In this document: one piece after another, positions 24,595 to 32,088 of the stretch
Layout of the letters: the number at the start of each line of letters is the position of its first letter
Numbering within the stretch: the first letter of the stretch is position 1
DNA from: CAYSAQ01 sp964429235
Lineage (GTDB): Bacteria > Margulisbacteria > Riflemargulisbacteria > GWF2-35-9 > DYQY01
NCBI GenBank assembly: GCA_964429235.1
Contig: CAYSAQ010000014.1
Location: forward strand, 1-32,088
Length of the DNA: 32,088 nucleotides
Direction: 5' to 3'
Notes under the pieces: model-generated
The model's database searches: none
The model's input: the letters and a program-made list of their open reading frames with translations, nothing else
What the model was told of the DNA's origin: nothing
Position numbers and translations under genes: made by a program

Positions 24595-24960
24595 CTAGTT
24601 GATTAAGCTTTTATCTAATTCCTTTTGCTGACAATGTCTTTCAGCAAATAAATTTAAATGTTCTTGCATTGATGCATTTCCCATTATTGATTCTGTAATA
24701 ATGTCTACCATGGCATCATCTTTTAAAAAATCTTCACCAAATTCAACAAGTAAAGCATTTTTCACAACATTAATAGTAATATCAGTTTCAGACATATTCT
24801 TTACTGGGATAATTTGGCATAATTTCACAAAGTCACTTGTTTGAGCATCTTTAGCTTCTAATTCATGACCAAGATACTCTTTGTTTGCAAGTAATACAGA
24901 CATAGGAACTTCATTCCTATAATCTTTTCCTTGCTCAATATTATGATGTTTTTCTAACAT
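24595..24960 (-). CDS. Unknown 121-aa protein between flhA and the sigma factor
   Basis: A small protein I do not recognise, with no signal peptide or membrane helix. It is acidic and mostly helical by eye, with a central NVVKNALLVEFGEDFLKDD stretch and the helix-like DIITESIMGNASMQEHL. A good GGGAG site precedes the ATG by about seven bases, so it is very likely translated. It lies 87 bp after flhA and 64 bp before the sigma-factor start, both on the same strand. In many flagellar clusters flhF and flhG fill this place; this protein lacks the P-loop of either. A flagellar accessory or anti-sigma-like role would fit the position but has no sequence support. Confidence 0.8.
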   Translation of the reverse strand: MLEKHHNIEQGKDYRNEVPMSVLLANKEYLGHELEAKDAQTSDFVKLCQIIPVKNMSETDITINVVKNALLVEFGEDFLKDDAMVDIITESIMGNASMQEHLNLFAERHCQQKELDKSLIN

Positions 24961-25047
24961 TATTTCTCCCTAGTTTTTTTCTTCATAAAACTATCGTAAC
25001 ATACTCTCAATAATCTCAGCATATTCGCATCGATAAAAATTAGTTCT

Positions 25048-27147
25048 TTATTCATTCACTATCCCAATTGATTGCACTTTAATCTGCGGGACAACTTCAT
25101 TATATGAAAGCACCGCAAACATAGGAAAGTTTCTCTCTATAAACCTCTTCAAATGAGGCCTAAGCCGAGGAGAACAAAGGATTATAGAAGGCTTCTTAAG
25201 TTTATTAAAATTCTTCAAATGATCTTTTACCTGACCTAAAACACTCTCTCCAAGTCCTGGATCTAGCGCTAAAAATGAACCATATTCACTCTGATGAATT
25301 GCACTTATCATATTCTCTTCTAGCTTCGGATCAATAGTAACAACTGTAATAGTGTCTTCTTTATCAGCATATTGACCACAAATCTGCCTCGCTAATGATT
25401 GCCTCACATACTCTGCTAACAAGTTTGTATCACGAGAAACATGAGCATAATCAGCCAATCTTTCCAAAATAGTAGAAAGATCCCTTATACTAATTCGCTC
25501 TCTAACTAAATTCTGCAATACTTTATGAACCTGCCCCAAAGAAAGCATATCTGGAACTAACTCTCGTACAATAGCAGCATTAGTATTCTTAACTAGTTCT
25601 AACAATGCCTGAACATTCTGTCTTGTCATAATTTCATCAGCATAACGTTTAATTGTTTCAGAAAAATGCTCTGCGACATAATCAACAATAGTTTTTGCGG
25701 GGATACCAAGCTGCTGCAGTTGTTCGCCAAACTCTGAATTAACCCATACAGCTCTACTACCATCTACTGGATCAGTAACCTCTTCACCATCAATACCCTT
25801 TTCCTTTAACTCTGCTAAGGTCATCTTCACATAATATGCATTTGTATAACCTTCACCCAATGCTATCTTTGTACCACGAATTTCTACTTTATATTGATTT
25901 GGCGGAAGACTCAGATCATCCATTACACGAACACCAGGTATAACAAAACCAAGCTCTTGCCCAATCTGATAACGAACAAGTGTTATTCTTTCTAATAATG
26001 GACCGTTTTGTGAAGGGTCAATCAATGGAACTAAGTTTCTTCCGGTTTTAACAGCTATTGGATCTAAGGCCAATGTTCCTAATAAATTCTCTGGTTTTTT
26101 CATAGCTTCTTTTGCTGCTTGCTCTTCTTGAGCAGAAACAGAATCGTCTTCTACTGAACGAGCTCTGCCTAAAAAGAAACCCAATGCGCCTGCACCTATT
26201 GCTAGTACCATAAAAGGAATTGTTGGAAGTCCTGGAACAATTGCAAACAGACCTAAGATAACACCAGTAAATAAGAAGACATCAGGCTTCTGAAACATTT
26301 GCTTAACAATATCAGAACCCAAACTCTCTTCTGATGCTGCTTTAGTAATAACTAAACCTGTAGAAATAGAAGTAAGTAATGCCGGTATCTGCCCAATTAA
26401 ACCATCACCAATTGTTAATGTAGCAAAAGTCTCTAGTGAATCTGCAAGTGATAAATCTTGTTGAAATTTACCAATTACAATACCCCCAAGAATATTTACT
26501 ATTACAATAATAATACCTGCAACCGAGTCCCCTCTTACAAATTTATTCGCACCATCCATTGAACCAAAGAATGTTGCTTCTTTTTGAATATCAGAACGTT
26601 TCTCCTTTGCCTCATTAGCATCTATCAACCCCGAATTAAGGTCAGCATCAATGGACATCTGTTTACCAGGCATAGCATCCAATGTAAATCTAGCGGATAC
26701 TTCAGCAACACGCTCAGAACCTTTAGTAATAACCATAAACTGAACAATTGTAATTATTCCAAAAGCTACTGCCCCTACAACCATGTTCCCGCTTGTTACG
26801 AAATCTGCGAAGGCTAGGATCATTTGTCCATCGAAATCTGGCCCCATGCTCAAAATAAGCCTCGTTGAAGAGATATTAAGAGACAACCTAAAGATAGTTG
26901 TCACAAGTAATATAGACGGGAATGCTGCAAACTCTAATGGTCTATGAAGAAAAATTGCTACCAAAAGTATTACAAGCCCTATAGCTATGTTTAATACCAT
27001 TAATATATCTAATAAAAAAGTCGGTAATGGAATGACCATAATGGCCAGAACCAAAACCAACATAACTGCGACACCTAGATCATTTACAGGAAATCTTTTA
27101 AAGAAATCTCCAAATGTAAAATCTCCAGCGAATGGAATATTAGCCAA
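25048..27147 (-). CDS. flhA: Flagellar export apparatus protein FlhA
   Basis: A 699-aa integral membrane component of the flagellar type III export gate. The N-terminal half has about eight membrane helices. FRLSLNISSTRLIL (86-99) and ARFTLDAMPGKQMSID (152-167, the FHIPEP family signature) identify it. The C-terminal half (about 345-699) is the cytoplasmic ring domain that docks export chaperones. Injectisome homologues (SctV family) also exist, but full length and the neighbouring sigma factor favour the flagellar protein. The start is TTG with a strong AAGGGGG site five bases upstream. Other export genes (flhB, fliP, fliQ, fliR) are not in the window. Confidence 0.97.
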   Translation of the reverse strand: MANIPFAGDFTFGDFFKRFPVNDLGVAVMLVLVLAIMVIPLPTFLLDILMVLNIAIGLVILLVAIFLHRPLEFAAFPSILLVTTIFRLSLNISSTRLILSMGPDFDGQMILAFADFVTSGNMVVGAVAFGIITIVQFMVITKGSERVAEVSARFTLDAMPGKQMSIDADLNSGLIDANEAKEKRSDIQKEATFFGSMDGANKFVRGDSVAGIIIVIVNILGGIVIGKFQQDLSLADSLETFATLTIGDGLIGQIPALLTSISTGLVITKAASEESLGSDIVKQMFQKPDVFLFTGVILGLFAIVPGLPTIPFMVLAIGAGALGFFLGRARSVEDDSVSAQEEQAAKEAMKKPENLLGTLALDPIAVKTGRNLVPLIDPSQNGPLLERITLVRYQIGQELGFVIPGVRVMDDLSLPPNQYKVEIRGTKIALGEGYTNAYYVKMTLAELKEKGIDGEEVTDPVDGSRAVWVNSEFGEQLQQLGIPAKTIVDYVAEHFSETIKRYADEIMTRQNVQALLELVKNTNAAIVRELVPDMLSLGQVHKVLQNLVRERISIRDLSTILERLADYAHVSRDTNLLAEYVRQSLARQICGQYADKEDTITVVTIDPKLEENMISAIHQSEYGSFLALDPGLGESVLGQVKDHLKNFNKLKKPSIILCSPRLRPHLKRFIERNFPMFAVLSYNEVVPQIKVQSIGIVNE

Positions 27148-27189
27148 TATAACCCCCTTACCTAATTAAATAGGACTCTCGTAATTAGA

Positions 27190-27218
27190 ATTATAGCCTG
27201 TAACTGCTGGTTTTTTAA
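27190..27218 (-). promoter_or_regulatory. Candidate promoter of flhA
   Basis: A perfect TATAAT on the - strand (27190-27195) lies 17 bp from a weak TTAAAA (27213-27218) in the 76-bp gap between atpC and flhA. It would give a leader of about 36 bases. It resembles a housekeeping promoter, not a sigma-28 site. Confidence 0.4.
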
Positions 27219-27223
27219 GATAT

Positions 27224-27460
27224 CTAGAAAAATACTTCGATCTTATCTTTGTCTATCGAAACAATTGTTTCTGTAGCTGAAACAGTTTCAGTCTTTGTTT
27301 CAGAAAAAACTAGTTCTAGATCACCACTTGCCTTTGTTATTAACGGGCTGTGGTTCTCTAGAACAGTCATATCGCCTAATACAGCAGGAATAAACACCTT
27401 CTCTACATTTTCATGCACTATATTCTCAAACGATTTATTTAAAACAACCTTTAAAGCCAT
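27224..27460 (-). CDS. atpC: ATP synthase epsilon subunit, beta-sandwich only
   Basis: A 78-aa F1 epsilon subunit. The N-terminal beta-sandwich is present (VFIPAVLGDMTVLENHSPLI replaces the usual GDFGVLPGHAPLL), but the protein ends where the C-terminal two-helix domain should begin; most epsilon subunits have about 130-140 residues. That domain mediates auto-inhibition and ATP sensing in many bacteria. Very short forms are known in a few lineages (for example Bacteroidetes and Chlorobi), so this need not be damage. The stop is followed by non-coding sequence and then flhA. The start is two bases after the atpD stop. Confidence 0.9.
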   Translation of the reverse strand: MALKVVLNKSFENIVHENVEKVFIPAVLGDMTVLENHSPLITKASGDLELVFSETKTETVSATETIVSIDKDKIEVFF

Positions 27461-27462
27461 GA

Positions 27463-28845
27463 TTATAAAGTCTTTGCTTTCTCATATACATCTTCAATAC
27501 TTCCAACCATGTAGAAGGCTTGCTCAGGTATATCATCCAACTTACCTTCAAGAATATCTTTAAACGAACGAATTGTATCTTCTTTACTAACATACTTACC
27601 TTCTTTGCCAGTAAAATTCTCAGCAACGTGAAATGGCTGAGATAAGAATTTTTGAATCTTTCTTGCTCTAAACACAAGAGTTTTATCTGTTTCTGAAAGT
27701 TCATCAATACCTAGAATCTTAATAATATCTTGAAGTTCTTTATATTTCTGTAAAATAGAAATAACTTTGTTTGCAATACCATAATGCTCTTCACCAACAA
27801 TATGTGGATCCAAAATTGTAGAAGTTGATTCTAATGGATCAACAGCAGGATAAATACCTATTTCAACAATCTGTCTTGATAATACTGTATTTGCATCTAA
27901 GTGAGCAAAGGTTGTTGCAGGTGCTGGGTCAGTCAAGTCATCAGCAGGCACATAAATAGCCTGAACTGAAGTAATAGAACCATTCTTTGTTGAAGTAATT
28001 CTATCTTGAAGGTCACCAATATCAGTACCTAATGTTGGTTGATATCCTACAGCTGAAGGCATTCTACCTAAAAGAGCAGATACTTCTGCACCAGCCTGTA
28101 CAAATCTAAAGATATTATCAACGAAAAGAAGTACATCTTTATGTTCAACATCTCTAAAATACTCAGCAACAGTAAGGCCTGTAAGACCAACTCTAAAACG
28201 TGCCCCAGGAGGTTCATTCATCTGACCATACACTAATGCTGTTTTATCAATAACTCCAGAATCTTTCATTTCAAGCCAAAGGTCATTACCTTCTCTTGTT
28301 CTTTCACCAACACCAGCAAATACGGAATATCCACCATGCTCTGTAGCAATGTTACGAATAAGCTCCATGATAAGAACTGTTTTGCCTACTCCAGCTCCAC
28401 CAAACAGACCAATTTTTCCACCTTTTGAATATGGTGCTAATAAATCTACAACTTTAATACCTGTTTCAAACATCTCTGTTTCTGTACTTTGATCTTCAAT
28501 TCTTGGTGCTTCTCTATGGATGCCCCATCTTTCACCAGTTAATTGATCACCATTATCAACAGTATCACCTGTTACATTCATAATTCTTCCAAGAGTCTGA
28601 GCACCAACAGGAACTGTTATATCTTGTCCTGTATCTGTAGCTTCCATCCCTCTTACTAAACCATCTGTAGAGGTCATCGCAACTGCTCGTATAACATCAT
28701 CACCAAGATGCTGCATTACTTCCATTACAATTTTTTTACCGTCATTCCAAACATCTACTGCATTGTATAGTTTAGGCAAAGAACCCCTCTCAAATCTTAT
28801 ATCTACTACTGGTCCGATAATCTGAGTAATTTTTCCTTTTTGCAT
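27463..28845 (-). CDS. atpD: ATP synthase beta subunit
   Basis: A 460-aa catalytic F1 subunit. Walker A GGAGVGKT covers residues 149-156, followed by GERTREGNDLW, the Walker B region ending LLFVDNIFRF, and the highly conserved ALLGRMPSAVGYQPTL. It is full length and its residues are typical. It is encoded between atpG and atpC in the usual order; GGGGG about ten bases before the ATG serves as ribosome site. Confidence 0.99.
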   Translation of the reverse strand: MQKGKITQIIGPVVDIRFERGSLPKLYNAVDVWNDGKKIVMEVMQHLGDDVIRAVAMTSTDGLVRGMEATDTGQDITVPVGAQTLGRIMNVTGDTVDNGDQLTGERWGIHREAPRIEDQSTETEMFETGIKVVDLLAPYSKGGKIGLFGGAGVGKTVLIMELIRNIATEHGGYSVFAGVGERTREGNDLWLEMKDSGVIDKTALVYGQMNEPPGARFRVGLTGLTVAEYFRDVEHKDVLLFVDNIFRFVQAGAEVSALLGRMPSAVGYQPTLGTDIGDLQDRITSTKNGSITSVQAIYVPADDLTDPAPATTFAHLDANTVLSRQIVEIGIYPAVDPLESTSTILDPHIVGEEHYGIANKVISILQKYKELQDIIKILGIDELSETDKTLVFRARKIQKFLSQPFHVAENFTGKEGKYVSKEDTIRSFKDILEGKLDDIPEQAFYMVGSIEDVYEKAKTL

Positions 28846-28865
28846 CTTACATCAGCCCCCTTCTT

Positions 28866-29720
28866 TTATTTTATACCTTCAGCGCCTGCTACTATCTCTG
28901 TTAATTCGGTAGTGATAGCACTCTGTCTAGCCCTGTTATAGACTAATGTTAAATTATTTATCAAGTCATCTGCATTATCAGTAGCACTTTCCATTGCAGT
29001 CATTCTTGATCCCTGCTCGGCTGTTGCACTTTCTAATAATGTTCTTTTTACCTTTGAAAAAATGTATTTCTGAGCAAGAGCATCAACTACTTCAGGCTCA
29101 CTTGGCTCAAATGAGTATTCTGTTTTATCAGTTACTTCAATTTCATTAAAATCATTAATATCAATCGGAAGTAATTCTTCTGATACTATATTCTGAGCAA
29201 TTGCAGACTTAAACTCATTATAAGATACAATTACTTTTGTATACTTATCCAATGAATATAGTTCTAAAATCTTATCAACTATTTGCTGTATCTCTTCAGT
29301 AGTCATGCTTTCAGAAATTCCAACAAAAGAATCAACGATATTATAATCACTATTCTTTAGAAAAGCTAAAGCCTTGTTGCCAACTGGCAGAACATCTACT
29401 GGAGCTGGAACATCTTTCAAAAATTTTCTAAATATATTCTGATTGAATCCGCCACAAAGACCTCTATCTGAACTTACAATAACATATAACGTATTGCCTT
29501 TTTTTTCCTTGAATAATTCATTATCAATTTCAAGTGTTCTTGATACAAGATTTGCCATAAGATTACTAATACTATCCGAATACTTTCTCAGTTGATAAAT
29601 CAAAGACTGATTCTTCTTAAACTTAGCTGCAGCTACCATTTTAAGTGCAGAAGTAATCTTCTGAGTTTTTTTCACACTAACGATTCTTATTTTAATGTCT
29701 CTTATATTTCCGCCAGCCAT
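28866..29720 (-). CDS. atpG: ATP synthase gamma subunit
   Basis: A 284-aa F1 central-stalk subunit. The N-terminal helix IRDIKIRIVSVKKTQKITSA and ALKMVAAAKFKK, and the C-terminal SRMTAMESATDNADDLI with YNRARQSAITTELTEI, are the two ends of the family that form the rotating coiled coil. SSDRGLCGGFNQNI is also conserved. It starts four bases after the atpA stop. Confidence 0.98.
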   Translation of the reverse strand: MAGGNIRDIKIRIVSVKKTQKITSALKMVAAAKFKKNQSLIYQLRKYSDSISNLMANLVSRTLEIDNELFKEKKGNTLYVIVSSDRGLCGGFNQNIFRKFLKDVPAPVDVLPVGNKALAFLKNSDYNIVDSFVGISESMTTEEIQQIVDKILELYSLDKYTKVIVSYNEFKSAIAQNIVSEELLPIDINDFNEIEVTDKTEYSFEPSEPEVVDALAQKYIFSKVKRTLLESATAEQGSRMTAMESATDNADDLINNLTLVYNRARQSAITTELTEIVAGAEGIK

Positions 29721-29724
29721 AATA

Positions 29725-30947
29725 CTACCCTATAAACTCCTGTTTAAATTTCTCAGTAATTTCAGTAAGCTGTGCGCCCAACTCATCACTAATAATTTTT
29801 GTTTCAGTTATCTTTAGCATTATATGCTTAGCATTAATCTCAATATGAGAAAGTAAGTCCTTCTCAAAATCAGATAATTTTTCTACAGCAATATCATCTA
29901 GCAATCCGTTAGATGCAACAAATAATACAATTACCTGTTTCTCTACTGGCATTGGAACATACTGATCTTGCTTAAGAACTTCTACTAATCTCTTACCTCT
30001 TTCAAGCTGAGATAAAGTTGCCTTATCTAAATCTGTTCCAAACTGTGCAAATGCTTCCATCTCTCTATACTGTGCTAAATCTCCTCTAAGAGAACCAGCA
30101 ACTTGTTTCATTGCTTTAATCTGAGCAGCACCACCTACACGAGAAACCGAAATACCTACATTAACAGCAGGACGAACACCAGAGTTAAACAAATCTGACT
30201 CTAAATAAATCTGACCATCTGTAATAGAAATTACATTTGTTGGGATATACGCAGCTACATCACCTGCTTGCGTTTCAATAATTGGAAGTGCTGTAAGAGA
30301 GCCTCCACCTTTTTCATCACTATACTTAAGCGCTCTTTCAAGTAATCTAGAGTGACAATAGAAAACATCACCAGGATAGGCTTCACGCCCTGGAGGTCTT
30401 CTTAGTAATAATGATAACTGTCTATATGCTTGAGCATGTTTTGTAAGATCATCATAAATTATTAATACATGCTTACCTTGATCCATGAAGTACTCACCAA
30501 TTGAACAACCAGCATAAGGGGCAATATATTGTAATGTTGCTGAATCACTCGCTGTTGCTGAAACCATTACAGTATAATCAGTAGCACCAAAGTCTTGAAG
30601 TTTTTTATATAACTGAGCAATAGTAGATCTCTTCTGTCCAATAGCGACATAGATACATATTACGTCTTTACCTTTTTGATTAANNNNNNNNNNNNNNNNN
30701 NNNNNNNNNNNNNNNNNNNNNNNNNNNNNNNNNNNNNNNNNNNNNNNNNNNNNNNNNNNNNNNNNNNNNNNNNNNNNNNNNNNAAATGAAGAAGCTCGTT
30801 AGCCATTACATTTTCTAAACCATAAATTCTTGCGATATTATCACCAACTTGGATAACATAGCCTACTTCCTTAACATCTATAGAACTCACATATCCTTGT
30901 AACTCCTCGTTCAGTATACGTCTAATTTCATCTGGTTTGATATTCAA
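29725..30947 (-). CDS. atpA: ATP synthase alpha subunit, interrupted by an assembly gap
   Basis: The non-catalytic F1 alpha subunit, read in two parts around an N run. The N-terminal part (30784-30947) starts at a TTG with GGAGGGG six bases upstream and encodes IKPDEIRRILNEELQGY, then VMANELLHF. The C-terminal part continues in frame to the gap edge: upstream of 30567 it still encodes NQKGKDVICIYVAIGQKRS, so the coding region reaches 30683. It then has SATASDSATLQYIAPYAGCS, RQLSLLLRRPPGREAYPGDV and SVSRVGGAAQ. The missing part holds the Walker A motif. The frame change across the N run is an artefact of a 100-base placeholder, not a mutation. Confidence 0.96.
30684..30783. other. Assembly gap of 100 N inside atpA
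   Basis: Exactly 100 N, a common scaffold placeholder. Comparing the flanks with E. coli AtpA (residues near 54 and near 183), about 129 residues, roughly 385 bp, are missing, so the printed gap is too short. Confidence 0.95.
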
Positions 30948-30963
30948 CTTCTTCCCCTCCCCT

Positions 30964-31506
30964 TTAATTACTTATTTTTTCAATTAATTTGGCTTTAATG
31001 TTTCTTAATTTACCATTTAAGCTCAAGTCCATAACAAGATCATCTTTTTTTATAATAATCCCTGCAATAATTGCTGGGTTCAATTTCTCTTTTATAACTA
31101 TTTCCTGTTTAAAACGTTTTCCTAAAGATTCTTTAATATCTGACATAATATCATCAGTTAACGTATATTTAGTCTCAACTGTCACATATGCTTTATTAAA
31201 AGTGCCATTCATCAATCGTACATACTCATAATAAATATCTTGAATCAAATCTATTCTTTTTCTTTTGATTAACACAACAAGCAAATTCTTCATTTCAGGC
31301 GAGAACCCTACTCTTGCGTCTACTTTGTTAAGGAAATCTAATCTTTTACTAATATCAACAATATCACTCATAAGAAATTTAATTGTTTCTGCATCTAAAG
31401 CACTTACTAAATTTTTAAGTTGATTGGCAACATCCTCATACTTATTTTGAGGTATGTTTCCTATAAATGCATCTGCATAACGCCTAACTATCTTAATTTG
31501 TTTCAT
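30964..31506 (-). CDS. atpH: ATP synthase delta subunit
   Basis: A 180-aa peripheral-stalk subunit that ties F1 to the b subunits. The N-terminal helical domain starts with IVRRYADAFIG. The C-terminal part has the family end AGIIIKKDDLVMDLSLNGKL. The ATG overlaps the atpF stop (TAATG), and atpA follows after 16 bp. Divergence is normal for this subunit. Confidence 0.95.
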   Translation of the reverse strand: MKQIKIVRRYADAFIGNIPQNKYEDVANQLKNLVSALDAETIKFLMSDIVDISKRLDFLNKVDARVGFSPEMKNLLVVLIKRKRIDLIQDIYYEYVRLMNGTFNKAYVTVETKYTLTDDIMSDIKESLGKRFKQEIVIKEKLNPAIIAGIIIKKDDLVMDLSLNGKLRNIKAKLIEKISN

Positions 31507-31994
31507 TATTTCAACTCACTCAATTCATAAATATGATCTTTAATTAGTCGATTGTGATCTTCTTCGCTTACATCTTTTTCAATAATTTTTCGCGCTATTT
31601 CAACAGAAATATCAGCAATTTGATTCTTAAGCTCATGTTTTGCTTTCCTTAACTCACTGTTTAAGTTTTGCGTTCCAGCCTCAAGCATATTTTTCACTTT
31701 CTTTTCTGTCTCTTCTATTAGCTTTTGCTTTTCATTTTGGCTACTAGCCATTGTGTTTTCTAGTATCTTCTTTGCATCTAATCTTGCTTTGTCTAATTGG
31801 TCCTTAGCATCTACTAAAGCTTTTTCAGACTTAACTTTTAAATCTTCTGCATTATCATACTCTTCTTGAATTTCCTGAGCTCTTGTGTCCAAAAAACTCT
31901 TCATTGGCTTATACAAAAACTTCATTAGAAGCCAAAGTAATAGCCCAAAGTTAAGAACCTGCATGATTATCTCATAAGGATTAATCTCTACCAT
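31506..31994 (-). CDS. atpF: ATP synthase b subunit
   Basis: A 162-aa F0 b subunit. There is one N-terminal membrane helix (about 8-27), then PMKSFLDTRAQEIQEEYDNA and a long charged helix to the C-terminus, the usual dimeric peripheral stalk. AAGGGA precedes the ATG. Only one b gene is visible here. Confidence 0.96.
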   Translation of the reverse strand: MVEINPYEIIMQVLNFGLLLWLLMKFLYKPMKSFLDTRAQEIQEEYDNAEDLKVKSEKALVDAKDQLDKARLDAKKILENTMASSQNEKQKLIEETEKKVKNMLEAGTQNLNSELRKAKHELKNQIADISVEIARKIIEKDVSEEDHNRLIKDHIYELSELK

Positions 31995-32019
31995 ATCAAT
32001 TTCCCTTCTTAACTAAAAT

Positions 32020-32088
32020 CTAGCTAGCAAACATAAAGATCAAGATAAGAGCCACAACTAGTGAGTAAATACCAGTAGACTCAGATAC
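32020..32088 (-). CDS. atpE: ATP synthase c subunit, C-terminal end only (sodium-type signature)
   Basis: Only the last 22 codons lie in the window; the start is beyond position 32088. The sequence reads ESTGIYSLVVALIL followed by a short hydrophobic end and a TAG stop. ESTGIY is the second-helix ion site: the carboxylate Glu followed by Ser, Thr and a Tyr five residues after Glu. In Propionigenium and Ilyobacter c subunits this set (E65, S66, T67, Y70) binds sodium. The first-helix glutamine of that site is outside the window. Position before atpF supports the identification. Confidence 0.9.
   Translation of the reverse strand, partial: VSESTGIYSLVVALILIFMFAS

Noticed and set aside
30660..30947. 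Separate 95-aa gene spanning the N run
   Set aside because: It is the atpA N-terminus read through a placeholder gap into the wrong frame.
1..32088. CRISPR array, insertion sequence, phage or toxin-antitoxin system
   Set aside because: No regularly spaced repeats, no transposase or integrase motifs, and no such gene pair were found in any frame I read.

Overview
The window is an AT-rich bacterial chromosome segment using the standard code (TAA, TAG and TGA all act as stops). TTG and GTG starts are common and are marked by good Shine-Dalgarno sites. The organism looks diderm and flagellated: it has a complete Bat (moxR/vWA) operon with signal peptides and membrane anchors, flhA with a flagellar-type sigma factor, and a dTDP-sugar gene. 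The visible end of the ATP synthase c subunit has the sodium-type signature, which suggests a sodium-rich (marine or anaerobic) habitat. I cannot name the phylum from the sequence; an uncultured lineage such as the marine Margulisbacteria fits but is only a guess. A run of exactly 100 N inside atpA shows that this is a draft scaffold.

Layout. Positions 39-7688 (+ strand) hold a tightly overlapping Bat operon: moxR, DUF58, a BatD-like small membrane protein, batA, a batB-batC fusion, batD and batE. Tex (7695-9842, - strand) follows. It is flanked by the 3' end of batE on one side and by a decayed direct copy of that same 3' end on the other (9885-9939). A gene-poor stretch of about 550 bp leads to gpmI (+ strand).

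From 17268 down to 11930 (- strand) there is a housekeeping operon, serC-pfkA-gpmA-exoA-rarA-GATase, with stop/start overlaps at most junctions. It ends by overlapping the 3' end of gpmI. An orphan helical gene (17378-17905, + strand) diverges from serC. Then, all on the - strand and listed from high to low coordinate: the atp operon (atpE partial, F, H, A with gap, G, D, C), flhA, an unknown 121-aa gene, a flagellar-type sigma factor, rfbB, nadD, purL, purF and tRNA-Arg(CCT).

Functionally the window combines cell-envelope/stress chaperoning (Bat), lower glycolysis (pfkA and two unrelated phosphoglycerate mutases) with serine branching (serC), DNA repair (exoA, rarA), purine synthesis (purL, purF), NAD synthesis (nadD), flagellar export and its transcription (flhA, sigma), and energy conservation (F-type ATP synthase). 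I found no CRISPR array, insertion sequence, phage gene or toxin-antitoxin pair. The most unusual items are the batE relic beside tex, the sodium signature in AtpE, the very short AtpC, the sigma factor that lacks region 3, the shortened RarA, two orphan genes, and two or three genes that appear to lack Shine-Dalgarno sites.
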